This document shows positions 50,882-61,859 of a stretch of 64,000 bases of DNA, one piece after another. The notes under the pieces are model-generated. The model was not told the origin of the DNA. It did no database searches and saw nothing but the letters and a program-made list of their open reading frames with translations. How positions within the stretch are numbered: the first letter of the stretch is position 1; every line of letters begins with the position of its first letter. Source of the stretch: Pseudomonadota bacterium (GTDB lineage: Bacteria > Desulfobacterota > Desulfovibrionia > Desulfovibrionales > Desulfomicrobiaceae); contig JAHIQM010000015.1 of NCBI GenBank assembly GCA_018902545.1, positions 248,001 to 312,000 on the forward strand, written 5' to 3'. The translations under genes and the position numbers were made by a program.

Positions 50882-51940
50882 TTATTCCAGGGTGCCGACG
50901 ACGCCCTGCACGAACCAGTTGAACCCGAGCAGATCCCCGTCGGCCATGACTGCGCCGGCTGCGACTTTTTCGGCTCCGGCCTGATCCTTAATGGGGCCGG
51001 TGAAGACCTGATAGGCGCCGGAGGCGATTTCAGCCTTCTTGTCGAGCACACTCTTCTGCACTTCAGCCGGAACCATCTCGCCGAAAGGCGCGATGTCGAC
51101 GATGCCCTTGTCCATGCCGTACCAGTAGAAATCGCTCTTCCAGGTGCCGTCCTTGATCTGCTGGACCATCTCCGCATAGAACGGGCCCCAGTTCCAGATG
51201 GCGGCGGTCAGGTGGGCCTTGGGCGCAAATGCGCTCATGTCCGTGTTGTAGCCGACGGAATACACGCCGCGTTCCTGGGCCGCTTCCTGCGGGCCGGGGG
51301 AATCCTGATGCTGGGCGATGACGTCACAGCCGACATCCAGCAGGGACTTGGCAGCTTCTTTTTCCGTGGCCGGGTCGTACCAGGTCTTGGTCCAGACCAC
51401 GCGGACCTGTACGTCGGGGTTCACGGCCTGGGCACCAAGGGTGAAGGCGTTGATGCCGCGGATGACCTCGGGGATGGGGAAGGCAGCCACGTAACCAATT
51501 ATTTTGGACTTGGTCATGGCACCCGCGACCATGCCGGTCAGATAGCGGGCCTGATAGATGCGGCCGAAATAATTGGCCATGTTCTCGGAGTTCTTGTAGC
51601 CGGAGCAGTGCAGGAACTTGACCTGGGGAAATTCCTTGGCCACTTTGAGCATCGGATCCATATAACCGTAGCTGGTGGCGAAGATGACATCAAAACCCTT
51701 ACGGGCCATGTTCAGGATGACGCGTTCGGAATCCTGACCTTCGGCCACGGATTCGACGAACGAGGTGGTCACGCCGTCCAGGGCTTCCACGGCCAGACGG
51801 CCCTGGTCATGGGCATAGGAATAACCGGCGTCGCCCACCGGAGACACATAGACAAAACCGACCTTCAGATCTTTGGCGAAGCAGGTCGATCCCAGGGCCA
51901 AAAAGGCCAGCAGGAACAAAGGCAAACATTTACGCATCAT
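50882..51940 (-). CDS. BMP-family periplasmic binding protein (nucleoside transport)
   Basis: About 352 residues starting MMRKCLPLFLLAFLALGSTCFA, a cleavable signal peptide; the cysteine lacks a proper lipobox (GSTC), so it is probably periplasmic rather than a lipoprotein. The mature domain (KDLKVGFVYVSPVGDAGYSY, VIFATSYGYMDPMLKVAKEF) is the BMP/PnrA type that binds purine nucleosides in known members. GGAGG is just before two tandem ATGs (51940/51937), of which the second has better spacing. First gene of a nine-gene run. Confidence 0.9.
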   Translation of the reverse strand: MMRKCLPLFLLAFLALGSTCFAKDLKVGFVYVSPVGDAGYSYAHDQGRLAVEALDGVTTSFVESVAEGQDSERVILNMARKGFDVIFATSYGYMDPMLKVAKEFPQVKFLHCSGYKNSENMANYFGRIYQARYLTGMVAGAMTKSKIIGYVAAFPIPEVIRGINAFTLGAQAVNPDVQVRVVWTKTWYDPATEKEAAKSLLDVGCDVIAQHQDSPGPQEAAQERGVYSVGYNTDMSAFAPKAHLTAAIWNWGPFYAEMVQQIKDGTWKSDFYWYGMDKGIVDIAPFGEMVPAEVQKSVLDKKAEIASGAYQVFTGPIKDQAGAEKVAAGAVMADGDLLGFNWFVQGVVGTLE

Positions 51941-52279
51941 CCGTCCTCCGTAATGTGTTTTTGCAAAGGGAGCCCTCCGGGCACGATGCCCATGCATGGG
52001 GAGAGTTCCAAGCACAAGGCACATATCCAATACCCCGAAAGCTGGCAACAGTCAGGAACGCTCGCCGCCATCCATGATAAGCGGACAAATGTCAGACAGT
52101 TATTGACAGGACGGCAAAAAGTCCGGAAAAAACAGACATTCTTTTACGTCCGCAGGGGTGCGTCCCGGTCTTCTTTTATTTCAATATATTTAAATAAAAG
52201 AATATTAATGCCTTCGGCACGATTCTGTCATACTGTCTTACATTCACCCCGCAGGATTGCGTCAAGAGAGGGAGCAAGC
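51941..52279. promoter_or_regulatory. Divergent regulatory gap between the BMP operon and the RHH-PilZ gene
   Basis: No credible gene. CCCATGCATGGG (51989-52000) is a 12-bp palindrome in the BMP-gene leader. TTGACA at 52103-52108 points toward the PilZ gene without a good -10. A perfect 11-bp AT-rich inverted repeat, TTCTTTTATTT / AAATAAAAGAA (52171-52181 and 52192-52202), lies about 78-109 nt upstream of the PilZ start and is a good candidate operator. Confidence 0.5.
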
Positions 52280-52774
52280 ATGTCCAAAGACACGATGATC
52301 AGTTTCCGGACTACGGAAGAATTCAGCAAATCTCTGAAAAAATATGCGAAGAAGAACAAGGTCACATTATCGGGGTTCATAGATGCCGTGCTGCAGGATT
52401 TTCTCCAGTCCCAGGCCGGGCAGGACATCCTGCTCCAGGACCGGCGCAGGTTTCCCCGCCAGCACAAGGCCATTCCGGCCATCATCAGCGGCCACAACGG
52501 TGCGCACAAGTATTTTCATGCCAGCAAGATAACAAATCTGTCCCTGGGCGGGATCAACCTTGTCGTCCCCAAAAACGGCAACGACAGCGATCTGGCGGAC
52601 AAGGAGCTGGGCGCCTTCGATGTTGTTTTCGCCCTGCCGCAGGAGGATCGCCCTATCACCATCCAGTGCCAGGGCAAGCGGGTTTTCCAGACTTCGGATT
52701 GTTATCAGGTCGGCGCCAGTTTCGACGACACCGACCTCGACAGCTACCAGGCCTTGCAGAGCTACCTGTACTGA
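52280..52774 (+). CDS. Ribbon-helix-helix / PilZ fusion protein
   Basis: 164 residues from the ATG at 52280 behind AGGGAGC. The N terminus looks like a CopG/Arc ribbon-helix-helix: strand MISFRTT (6-12), helix EEFSKSLKKYAKKNK and helix TLSGFIDAVLQDFLQ. A short linker leads to a PilZ domain with the c-di-GMP-binding R-x3-R at R56-R60 (RRFPR) and N-x-S-x2-G at N86-G91 (NLSLGG). Dimeric RHH proteins bind DNA, so this could be a c-di-GMP-responsive transcription regulator. The domain calls are by eye. Longer upstream reading is blocked by lack of a plausible start. Confidence 0.75.
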   Translation: MSKDTMISFRTTEEFSKSLKKYAKKNKVTLSGFIDAVLQDFLQSQAGQDILLQDRRRFPRQHKAIPAIISGHNGAHKYFHASKITNLSLGGINLVVPKNGNDSDLADKELGAFDVVFALPQEDRPITIQCQGKRVFQTSDCYQVGASFDDTDLDSYQALQSYLY

Positions 52775-52801
52775 GTTTTTTGGGCCGGAATGAGGTTTTG
52801 C

Positions 52802-52836
52802 GCCCCGGGGCACCTAGGTGTCACGGGGCAGTTTTG
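52802..52836. terminator. Imperfect palindrome/terminator after the PilZ gene
   Basis: A 28-nt near-palindrome centred on CACCTAGGTG (52802-52829) with GCCCCG / CGGGGC ends, followed by AGTTTTGCG. It separates convergent genes and can terminate at least the plus-strand transcript. Confidence 0.5.
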
Positions 52837-52873
52837 CGTTTGGGTGGACGGAATGGACGGATGGACGGCGGGG

Positions 52874-53398
52874 TTACGCCTCCAGCCATTTGCGCAGTCT
52901 GGCCGTCTCTTCCTTCCACTGCGGGCTGAAGCGCAGGTCCAGGAAACGAGCGTAGACCACGTCCAGGAAATCAACGCATTTTTCCAGCAGGTAGATTTTT
53001 TCCAGGATGCGTCCGTCCGGGTCTTCGCCTTCCTCCATCTTCATCTCCACCTTGGGAGTCTTGAGGCCCTGCAGGGTGAAGTTGGCGGCGTCCAGAAGCA
53101 CCTGCCAGCTGATCTCGTCCCTTTCGATGCGAACCTTGGCTTTGTAGACCTTCTTTCCGTTTCGAAGCCCAAGGCGCGCCTCGCGCAGCTCGGCCATGGG
53201 GCCGCTGCATACGGCTGTTTCTTTGGCCTCGCCTTCGCCGCCCTGGACCGAGACCTTCTGCTCAAGCGTTACCGAGAACGCCTCGCCTTCCTTTGTCCGG
53301 AAAAGTCCGTTGCTGGTTTCACTGGCAAACCACAGCCAGGTCAAAAATTCCTGTCCAAGGGCCAGACTTACTGTTTCCGCGTGTTCCAGATCCATCAT
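52874..53398 (-). CDS. RdgC-like protein, C-terminal half as separate gene
   Basis: 174 residues (LEHAETVSLALGQEFLTWLW...). The pattern LTWLWFASETSNG..., a beta-rich stretch (ARLGLRNGKKVYKAKVRIER, then DEISWQVLLDAANFTLQGL), and an acidic C-terminal helix ending in a hydrophobic segment (IYLLEKCVDFLDVVYARFLD) match the second half of RdgC, which has 'aLtdWl' there. Its ATG overlaps the stop of the upstream gene by 4 nt. RdgC is a ring-shaped DNA-binding protein that limits RecA; two chains here could rebuild one ring protomer. No catalytic motif is seen. Confidence 0.6.
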   Translation of the reverse strand: MMDLEHAETVSLALGQEFLTWLWFASETSNGLFRTKEGEAFSVTLEQKVSVQGGEGEAKETAVCSGPMAELREARLGLRNGKKVYKAKVRIERDEISWQVLLDAANFTLQGLKTPKVEMKMEEGEDPDGRILEKIYLLEKCVDFLDVVYARFLDLRFSPQWKEETARLRKWLEA

Positions 53399-54024
53399 GC
53401 ACCTCCCACGGCGAAAACGGTCGGTTCAAAATCGTCAAGGTCGGCCTTGCGATCGGCCCCCAGGATGTTCAGGGCCTGAAAATAGGGCGTCAGGGGCTCA
53501 AGGTGCAGGCCGAAGGTGTGGGTAAACAGTTCCTCGAAGAGTTCGGTCAGCTTGGACTGGGTGGAGGCGATCCAGACCGTCTGCCGGTTCGTGTCCCAGA
53601 CCACATCGAAGCAGGCCGGGATGGGCAGGGTGCGGGCGCGCAGGCGCAGCTCGACCTGTTCACGTATCTCGGTCTTCTGTTCTTTGGTCAAAAACTTCTT
53701 GCCCTGGTCGCGCATGGCCCGCATGGCATCGTTCACGGCCACGGCGAAGTGTTTTTTCATGACCGCCGGCGGCACCCGCCGCGTGTCCAGGCGCAGGGTA
53801 AAGGCCAGGTAAGGGCCTTTTTCCGGCGGACACAGTGCGAAATCCGGGTCGAGCATGTTGTCAAAGGAGACCCAGCCGAAGCTGCGTTCCTCGGCGCTGG
53901 CATCGATATCGCGAAAGGCGTTGCGTTTGAGGCGGTCGTCCACTTCGTGCCACAGAGTGGACGGGATGTCCTCCTCCACAATGCGATAGCGGGTCATTCC
54001 CACGCTTGCTGACATAAGTCCCAA
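53395..54024 (-). CDS. RdgC-like protein, N-terminal half as separate gene
   Basis: About 209 residues. The segments FGWVSFDNMLDPDFA, PPAVMKKHFAVAVNDAMRAM, GKKFLTKEQKTEIREQVELR and VVWDTNRQTVWIASTQSKLT follow the order of the N-terminal half of RdgC. The start is uncertain: TTG at 54024 has GGAGG five nt upstream; ATG at 54015 or 53997 is also possible. The gene ends with an ATGA overlap into the C-terminal-half gene, so both are translated together from one transcript. E. coli RdgC is one ~300-residue chain, so this is a split form, by sequence resemblance only. Confidence 0.6.
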   Translation of the reverse strand: MGLMSASVGMTRYRIVEEDIPSTLWHEVDDRLKRNAFRDIDASAEERSFGWVSFDNMLDPDFALCPPEKGPYLAFTLRLDTRRVPPAVMKKHFAVAVNDAMRAMRDQGKKFLTKEQKTEIREQVELRLRARTLPIPACFDVVWDTNRQTVWIASTQSKLTELFEELFTHTFGLHLEPLTPYFQALNILGADRKADLDDFEPTVFAVGGA

Positions 54025-54091
54025 GGCATCCTCCCCTGCCGTTCTCGTCTTTGCGCTTTGACGGCATCTTGGTTATGTTTACGGTCTGACA

Positions 54092-54233
54092 GGCCGCCCA
54101 AAAACGGCGATCTGCTGCGTCAGCGGAAAAATCCAGACCGCTTATGTATGCGCAATACACCGCGCGTCCTGGATTTTTTCGCTTCCTTGCATCTCACCAT
54201 TTTTGAACGGCCTGAAAATTTTAAATTTTTCAA
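54092..54233 (+). repeat. Structured intergenic repeat, copy A (upstream of GH57 gene)
   Basis: About 142 nt, matched by an inverted copy at 57859-58000, about three-quarters identical by eye with small gaps. It holds a long hairpin: GCGGAAAAATCCAG (54123-54136) with CTGGATTTTTTCGC (54169-54182), with inner TGTAT / ATACA pairing. It is followed by the near-invariant CATCTCACCATTTT and a T/A-rich end. It lies 42 nt before the GH57 start and has the same orientation. Confidence 0.85.
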
Positions 54234-54275
54234 CAGTCAGTTAAGTCCCATCAATTGAATTCTATCGGAGCCGAC

Positions 54276-56405
54276 ATGTCCAAAGCACTCTGCGTACACG
54301 GCCATTTTTACCAGCCGCCCCGGTTCGACCCTTGGCTCGAGGACGTGCTGCCCGAGGGCAGCGCCGCGCCGCAGCACGACTGGAACGCACGCATCACCAA
54401 GGAGTGCTACGGCCCCCTGGGCTGGGCGCGCAGGCTCGACGGTTCGGGCATGATCTGCGAGCTGGTCAACTGCTATGCCTGGATGAGCTTCAACTTCGGG
54501 CCGACCCTGCTGCGCTGGATGGAGCTTCATGCCCCCGGCACGTACGAGCGCATTCTTGAAGGTGACAGGCAGAGCTTTTTGCGTCTTGGCCACGGCAACG
54601 CCCTGGCGCAAGTGTACCATCACGCCATCATGCCCTTGGCCACGGAATTGGACAAGGACCTGGAGATAGACTGGGCCGTCCAGGATTTCCGGACCCGCTT
54701 CGGCCGCGACCCGGAGGGCATGTGGCTGGCCGAGACTGCCGTGGACTTGCCGACCCTTGAAGCCCTGGCGCGGGCCGGTATCCGCTTTACGATTCTGGCC
54801 CCACGGCAGGCTCGGGCCGTCCGTGACAAAGACGGGGAATTCCAGCCCGTGACCGAAGACAGCATCGATACCACGCGGCCCTATCTGGTCAGGCTCCCTC
54901 AAGGCAAGTCCATAAGTGTGTTTTTTTACGACGGGCCCGTGTCCCGGGCCGTGGCCTTCGAGCGCCTCTTGGCCAACGGCGAGAATTTCTGGAAACGGCT
55001 CACAAGCTCCCTGCACGCTGGACTTCGCAACATCGCCACGGACGGCGAGTCCTACGGACACCATTTCATGTTCGGAGAGATGGCCCTGGCCTATGTCGTA
55101 CAGCAAGCCAGGGAGCGGCGCGACGGCGTCGCCCTGACCAACTACGGGGCATATCTGGCGGCCCATCCGGCCAAGGACGAGGCGCTTATCCACGAGAATT
55201 CGTCCTGGAGCTGCGCGCACGGGGTGGAGCGCTGGAAAACCCACTGCGGCTGTTCCGACGGCGGACACTCGGGCTGGATCCAGGATTGGCGCAGGCCGCT
55301 GCGGCGTTGCCTCAACTATCTCAAATACTATGTGGATGAGCATTACTCCAAACGCGCCGGGCTGCATTTTCGCGACGGCGAGGCCGCCCTGAGCGAGTAC
55401 GGACTGGTCCTGGCCGGGAGCGAAAATCTCGTCGATTTCCTGGATCGGCACTGCCTGCCCGGCCTTGACACCGCGCTGCGTACCGATGCCTGCCAACTGC
55501 TGCTCATGCAGCGCATGGCCCTGGCAAGCTTTTCGAGCTGCGCCTGGTTTTTTGACGACATCGCCCGCATCGAGCCCCTGAATGGTCTGACCTGGGCCAG
55601 GCGCGCCCTGGATCTGCTTGCGTCCACAGGCGGGCCGGATGTGGAGGCCGGGTTCGTGCGCGTGCTGGCCGAGGCGCAGTCCAACATGCGCGAGGATTGG
55701 GACGGCGCGGCGCTGTGGGAAAAGCTGGTTACGCCCCGGCGTCCGTCCATGCGGGAGCTTGCCGTTTACCCCAGCCGTTTCCCGGCGGCGAAGGATCGCC
55801 CGGAGATGGCCTGGCCGGGCGTGCGGCTTGAACTTAAGACCGAAGCGCAGCAGACACAGCTGTCCTGCTTCTGGACCCAGACCCTGGAGACGCAGACCAT
55901 GACCGTCTCCGGTCCGGAGGAGTTTTCGGCCCATTCCCGGCACAAGGCCGAGGTGGCTTTCCGTCTTGCCGCTGAACACGAACGTGAGCTTTTACAGCAC
56001 TCATGCCTGCTCGCCCGCGACATGGGGCCGCTTTTGCCTGGTTTCACCGAAGGGCAGGGCGAGCCCCAGGAGCTTCTGGCGCTGCAGATTCCCGGGTTGG
56101 TCTGGAACTGGCTGTTCGAAGGCCGGGAGCTGCCCCGGAGCACGCAGGATTATCTGGCCGGATGGTTCGCGGCCAACCCCGGCGTGCGCAAGCTCCTGGA
56201 GCGCCTGGTCGAGGAGCGCGGAACTCAGATGGCCCTGTCCCTGCCCGGGCAGGCCCACGCCCTGGTCGAAGTGATCACGCGCTCGCGCCGCCTGGGGCTG
56301 TCCATCTACTGGTGGAAAGCCCAGAACGCGGTCATGGCCCTGCCGAACCGGGGCGTGCACGTGGAATTGTGTCAGTTGCTGGGTTTGTCGGTCCCGGAGG
56401 CCTAG
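54276..56405 (+). CDS. Glycoside hydrolase family 57 protein with DUF3536-like region
   Basis: 709 residues from MSKALCVHGHFYQPPRFDPW behind CGGAG. The N terminus has the GH57 start HGHFYQPPR, the nucleophile-type segment MWLAETAVDLPTLEALARAG, and DGESYGHHFMFGEMAL for the acid/base region. The C-terminal half (from about residue 370, NYLKYYVDEHYSKRAGLHF) fits the DUF3536 region that follows GH57 in this subfamily. Probable alpha-glucan-active enzyme (amylase, branching or transferase) in the cytoplasm, since no signal peptide is present. Exact reaction cannot be read. Upstream lies repeat copy A. Confidence 0.85.
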   Translation: MSKALCVHGHFYQPPRFDPWLEDVLPEGSAAPQHDWNARITKECYGPLGWARRLDGSGMICELVNCYAWMSFNFGPTLLRWMELHAPGTYERILEGDRQSFLRLGHGNALAQVYHHAIMPLATELDKDLEIDWAVQDFRTRFGRDPEGMWLAETAVDLPTLEALARAGIRFTILAPRQARAVRDKDGEFQPVTEDSIDTTRPYLVRLPQGKSISVFFYDGPVSRAVAFERLLANGENFWKRLTSSLHAGLRNIATDGESYGHHFMFGEMALAYVVQQARERRDGVALTNYGAYLAAHPAKDEALIHENSSWSCAHGVERWKTHCGCSDGGHSGWIQDWRRPLRRCLNYLKYYVDEHYSKRAGLHFRDGEAALSEYGLVLAGSENLVDFLDRHCLPGLDTALRTDACQLLLMQRMALASFSSCAWFFDDIARIEPLNGLTWARRALDLLASTGGPDVEAGFVRVLAEAQSNMREDWDGAALWEKLVTPRRPSMRELAVYPSRFPAAKDRPEMAWPGVRLELKTEAQQTQLSCFWTQTLETQTMTVSGPEEFSAHSRHKAEVAFRLAAEHERELLQHSCLLARDMGPLLPGFTEGQGEPQELLALQIPGLVWNWLFEGRELPRSTQDYLAGWFAANPGVRKLLERLVEERGTQMALSLPGQAHALVEVITRSRRLGLSIYWWKAQNAVMALPNRGVHVELCQLLGLSVPEA

Positions 56406-56450
56406 AAACGGGATTGTTCACGAAACGAAGGCATGGTTCCCGGCCTGCGC

Positions 56451-56482
<32 letters not shown>

Positions 56483-56523
56483 GGCATGATATCCGCACCC
56501 CCTCCCGCCGGAGGCATCTTTTC

Positions 56524-57831
56524 CTATACCCCATCCCCGCCAATCCACCTTTTCCAGACTTCCCGCGCTCGCTGTGCGTACAGCTCCTTGCGTTTTTTCT
56601 TGGGCGCTTTTTTGTTCAGGGCGGGCATGAGTCCGAAGTGGACGTTGGAGGGCTGGAAGTGTTTGGCCGGGGTGCGCAGGTGTGTGAGCAGTGCGCCGAG
56701 GGCTGTTTCCTGCGGCGGCAGTTCACGCTGTCCGGTCAGGAAGAGTCCCAGCCACAGGCCGGTGGCGGCGGATTCGAGGTAGCCTTCCACTCCGCTGATC
56801 TGCCCGGCGAGGTAGGTGCCCGGCCGTTGCCTGAGTTCAAGGGTCGGGGTCAGGACTTCCGGGGCCAGGACGTAGGTGTTGCGGTGGATGCTGCCCAGGC
56901 GCAGGAATTCGGCGTGGGCGAGGCCGGGGATGGTGGCGAAGATGCGTTTTTGTTCGCCGTATTTGAGCTTGGTCTGGAAGCCGACCATGTTCATGGCCGT
57001 CTTTTCCAGGTTTTCGGCGCGTAGCTGCACCACGGCATGAGGCTGCCTGCCGGTGCGCGGGTCGATGAGGCCCACTGGCTTTAACGGGCCGAAGGCCAGG
57101 GTCATTTCGCCGCGCTCGGCCATGACCTCGATGGGCAGGCAGCCCTCGAAGTGGATTTCTTTCTCGAACTCCCGCGGCGCGACCTTATCTCCGGCCACCA
57201 GGGCGCGCACGAACGTCAGGTACTCTTCTTCGTTCATGGGGCAGTTGAGGTAGTCCTTGTCTTCGGGGGCGTAGCGCGAGGCCCAGAACGCCACACTCAT
57301 GTCCACCGACTCCGTGAGCACGATGGGCGCGATGGCATCGTAAAAGGCCAGGCTGTCCTGTCCGACGATGCGCGAGAGGTCTGCGGACAGGGCGTCGCTG
57401 GCCAGGGGACCGGCGGTGATGATGATTGCCGCGTGCCCTTCGCTGTCCAGTTCCGCCAGGTTTGCGATTTCGCGACGTACCAGGGTGATGCGCGGGTGCG
57501 CTGTTATGCGCCGTGTCATTTCGCGGGAAAAGAGATCCCGGTCCACGGCCAGGGCCTTTCCGGCGGGCACGTTTACGGTTCCCGCAACGTCCATGACCAG
57601 GCTGCCAAGCTCCGCCATTTCGAGCTTTAGCAGGCCGATGCCGGTTTCGGGTTCCGCCGAGCGGAAGGAGTTGGAGCAGACCAGCTCGGCCAGATCCTCG
57701 CTCTGATGCGCGGGGGAGAAGCGCTGCGGTTTCATTTCATAGAGAACGACGTCGTGTCCGGCCTCGGCCAGTTGCCAGGCCGCCTCGCACCCGGCCAGTC
57801 CGGCGCCGATGATTCCGAAGGTCTTGCTCAT
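56524..57831 (-). CDS. trmFO: Methylenetetrahydrofolate-tRNA-(uracil-5-)-methyltransferase TrmFO
   Basis: Folate- and FAD-dependent enzyme that makes 5-methyluridine at tRNA position 54. The 435 residues start FGIIGAGLAGCEAAWQLAEA (FAD site) and contain LAELVCSNSFRS (conserved cysteine), VPAGKALAVDRDLFS, EGCLPIEVMAERGEMTLAFG and QISGVEGYLESAATGLWLG, all TrmFO signatures. Its start is 27 nt past repeat copy B. Confidence 0.95.
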   Translation of the reverse strand: MSKTFGIIGAGLAGCEAAWQLAEAGHDVVLYEMKPQRFSPAHQSEDLAELVCSNSFRSAEPETGIGLLKLEMAELGSLVMDVAGTVNVPAGKALAVDRDLFSREMTRRITAHPRITLVRREIANLAELDSEGHAAIIITAGPLASDALSADLSRIVGQDSLAFYDAIAPIVLTESVDMSVAFWASRYAPEDKDYLNCPMNEEEYLTFVRALVAGDKVAPREFEKEIHFEGCLPIEVMAERGEMTLAFGPLKPVGLIDPRTGRQPHAVVQLRAENLEKTAMNMVGFQTKLKYGEQKRIFATIPGLAHAEFLRLGSIHRNTYVLAPEVLTPTLELRQRPGTYLAGQISGVEGYLESAATGLWLGLFLTGQRELPPQETALGALLTHLRTPAKHFQPSNVHFGLMPALNKKAPKKKRKELYAQRAREVWKRWIGGDGV

Positions 57832-57858
57832 GCGTTCTCCCGTAAATATCTTTTATTA

Positions 57859-58000
57859 TTGAAAATTACAAATTTCCATGCTGTTCGAAAATGGTGAGAT
57901 GCGAGGAACAAAAAAAATTCAGGACCCAAGCGTATTGTAGGTATACGTGAGGGTCTGGATTTTCTGCAGTGACGATGCAGATCGCCGTTTTGGGGCTGCC
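57859..58000 (-). repeat. Structured intergenic repeat, copy B (upstream of trmFO)
   Basis: Inverted copy of 54092-54233. On the minus strand it reads CAAAACGGCGATCTGC, then AAAATCCAGACC ... GGGTCCTGAATTTTTT as the hairpin arms with GTAT / ATAC inside, then CGCATCTCACCATTTTCGAA. The hairpin is preserved despite loop changes. It ends 27 nt before the trmFO ATG, same orientation. Confidence 0.85.
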
Positions 58001-58045
58001 TGGTAAAGCCGGACTACTGACCCAAGGCCGGGCCGGGGTCAATCC

Positions 58046-58086
58046 TAAAAGCCGCAGCCCGTCGCATCTGGTGCGACGGGCTGCGG
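58046..58086 (-). terminator. Rho-independent terminator after the P-type ATPase gene
   Basis: A perfect 15-bp stem (58052-58066 with 58072-58086) with a 5-nt loop, followed on the minus strand by CTTTTAGG. Confidence 0.85.
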
Positions 58087-58112
58087 TGTTGCACGACGTG
58101 AAGTGGACCGGA

Positions 58113-60827
<2,715 letters not shown>

Positions 60828-60968
60828 ATGGTTGCTCCTCGTGTTTGTGATGGTGAACCGGGAATATAATCTCTTTGATGTGGGGAAAACAAGTATTTAC
60901 TGAGTAGAGTTCTTAATGGCAAACTTCAAGTTGTGAAGGTTACGCAACGATAACATCAGGAGGCACTC

Positions 60969-61070
60969 ATGGGACTCAAAAACCTGCTGCTCGCGCTCAC
61001 GCTTTTCGTCATTTACGATGAGCACCGCTCCAAATATCCGCCGCAGGGCCGCAAGAACAAGAAGAAGTGA
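60969..61070 (+). CDS. 33-aa small protein coupled to the RluA-type gene
   Basis: ATG at 60969 after a strong CAGGAGGCACTC. The product, MGLKNLLLALTLFVIYDEHR with the basic tail SKYPPQGRKNKKK, is an N-terminal hydrophobic stretch of 12-15 residues followed by a Lys/Arg-rich end. The TGA overlaps the ATG of the downstream gene (TGATG). It could be a small membrane-associated peptide or a leader that feeds ribosomes to the next frame. The strong ribosome-binding site argues that it is translated. Confidence 0.6.
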   Translation: MGLKNLLLALTLFVIYDEHRSKYPPQGRKNKKK

Positions 61071-61765
61071 TGACCGCGATGCCTGGATTTGAGGTGGTTG
61101 CGCAAGAGGCTGGATTTTTTGTTGTTCACAAGGCTCCGGGTCTTGATTTTCATGACAGCGACGGCCGGCCGGGGCTGTGCAACCTGGTGCGGCTGCGGAT
61201 GGGCGGCGGGGTTTTTCCGGTGCATCGACTGGACAAGGCCACCTCGGGGCTGCTGCTTCTGGCCAGAAGCAGGGAGTGGGCCGCGACGCTGGCCGGACTT
61301 TTCCGGGATAGGGCGGTGGAGAAATATTATATCGCCCTGTCGGACCTTGCCCCGCGCAAAAAGCAGGGGCTCATTCAGGGCGACATGGTCCGCTCGCGGC
61401 GGGGCAGCTGGAAGCTGACCAGGACCATGGAGCGGCCTGCGCGGACGCGGTTTTTGAGCCGACCCGTGCGGCCCGGCCTGCGCCTTTTCGTTTTGAAGCC
61501 TCTGACCGGCCGCACCCATCAGCTGCGCGTGGCCATGAAGAGTCTGGGCGCGCCTATTTTGGGAGACGCGCTCTATCACCAGGCGGTCCCAGACTGGCCG
61601 GATCGCATGTACCTGCACGCCCACACCCTGCGCTTTGGCCTGCAGGACCGGGTTTTCAGTTACGCATGCGCGCCGGGAGAAGGGAGTTTTTTTCTGGACG
61701 AGGGGGTCAGGCAGGCCCTTCATGATTTGGGGCCGCTGGAAAGGCTTGCCTGGCCGGGAGTGTGA
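61070..61765 (+). CDS. RluA-type pseudouridine synthase
   Basis: 231 residues from the ATG at 61070 (a GTG at 61067 is also in frame). The RluA catalytic segment FPVHRLDKATSGLLLLARS (aspartate in HRLD) and LKPLTGRTHQLRVAMKSLGA are present. It is a short form with no S4 domain, thus likely an rRNA or tRNA uridine isomerase of the TruC/RluA group. Target not determinable. Start depends on the upstream 33-codon ORF. Confidence 0.9.
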   Translation: MTAMPGFEVVAQEAGFFVVHKAPGLDFHDSDGRPGLCNLVRLRMGGGVFPVHRLDKATSGLLLLARSREWAATLAGLFRDRAVEKYYIALSDLAPRKKQGLIQGDMVRSRRGSWKLTRTMERPARTRFLSRPVRPGLRLFVLKPLTGRTHQLRVAMKSLGAPILGDALYHQAVPDWPDRMYLHAHTLRFGLQDRVFSYACAPGEGSFFLDEGVRQALHDLGPLERLAWPGV

Positions 61766-61859
61766 ATTTTCGCCGACTCATGTTGGCGAACGGTTGCCCG
61801 GGGCGATGCGGTCAAATTTAGGACGGACGAAGCGCGGCCAGGGCGCGTATCCTGTTAAA

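Noticed and set aside
49787-52279. Long N-terminal extension of the PilZ frame
   Set aside because: It runs antisense through two permease genes and the BMP gene; the ATG at 52280 with its ribosome-binding site gives a compact two-domain protein.
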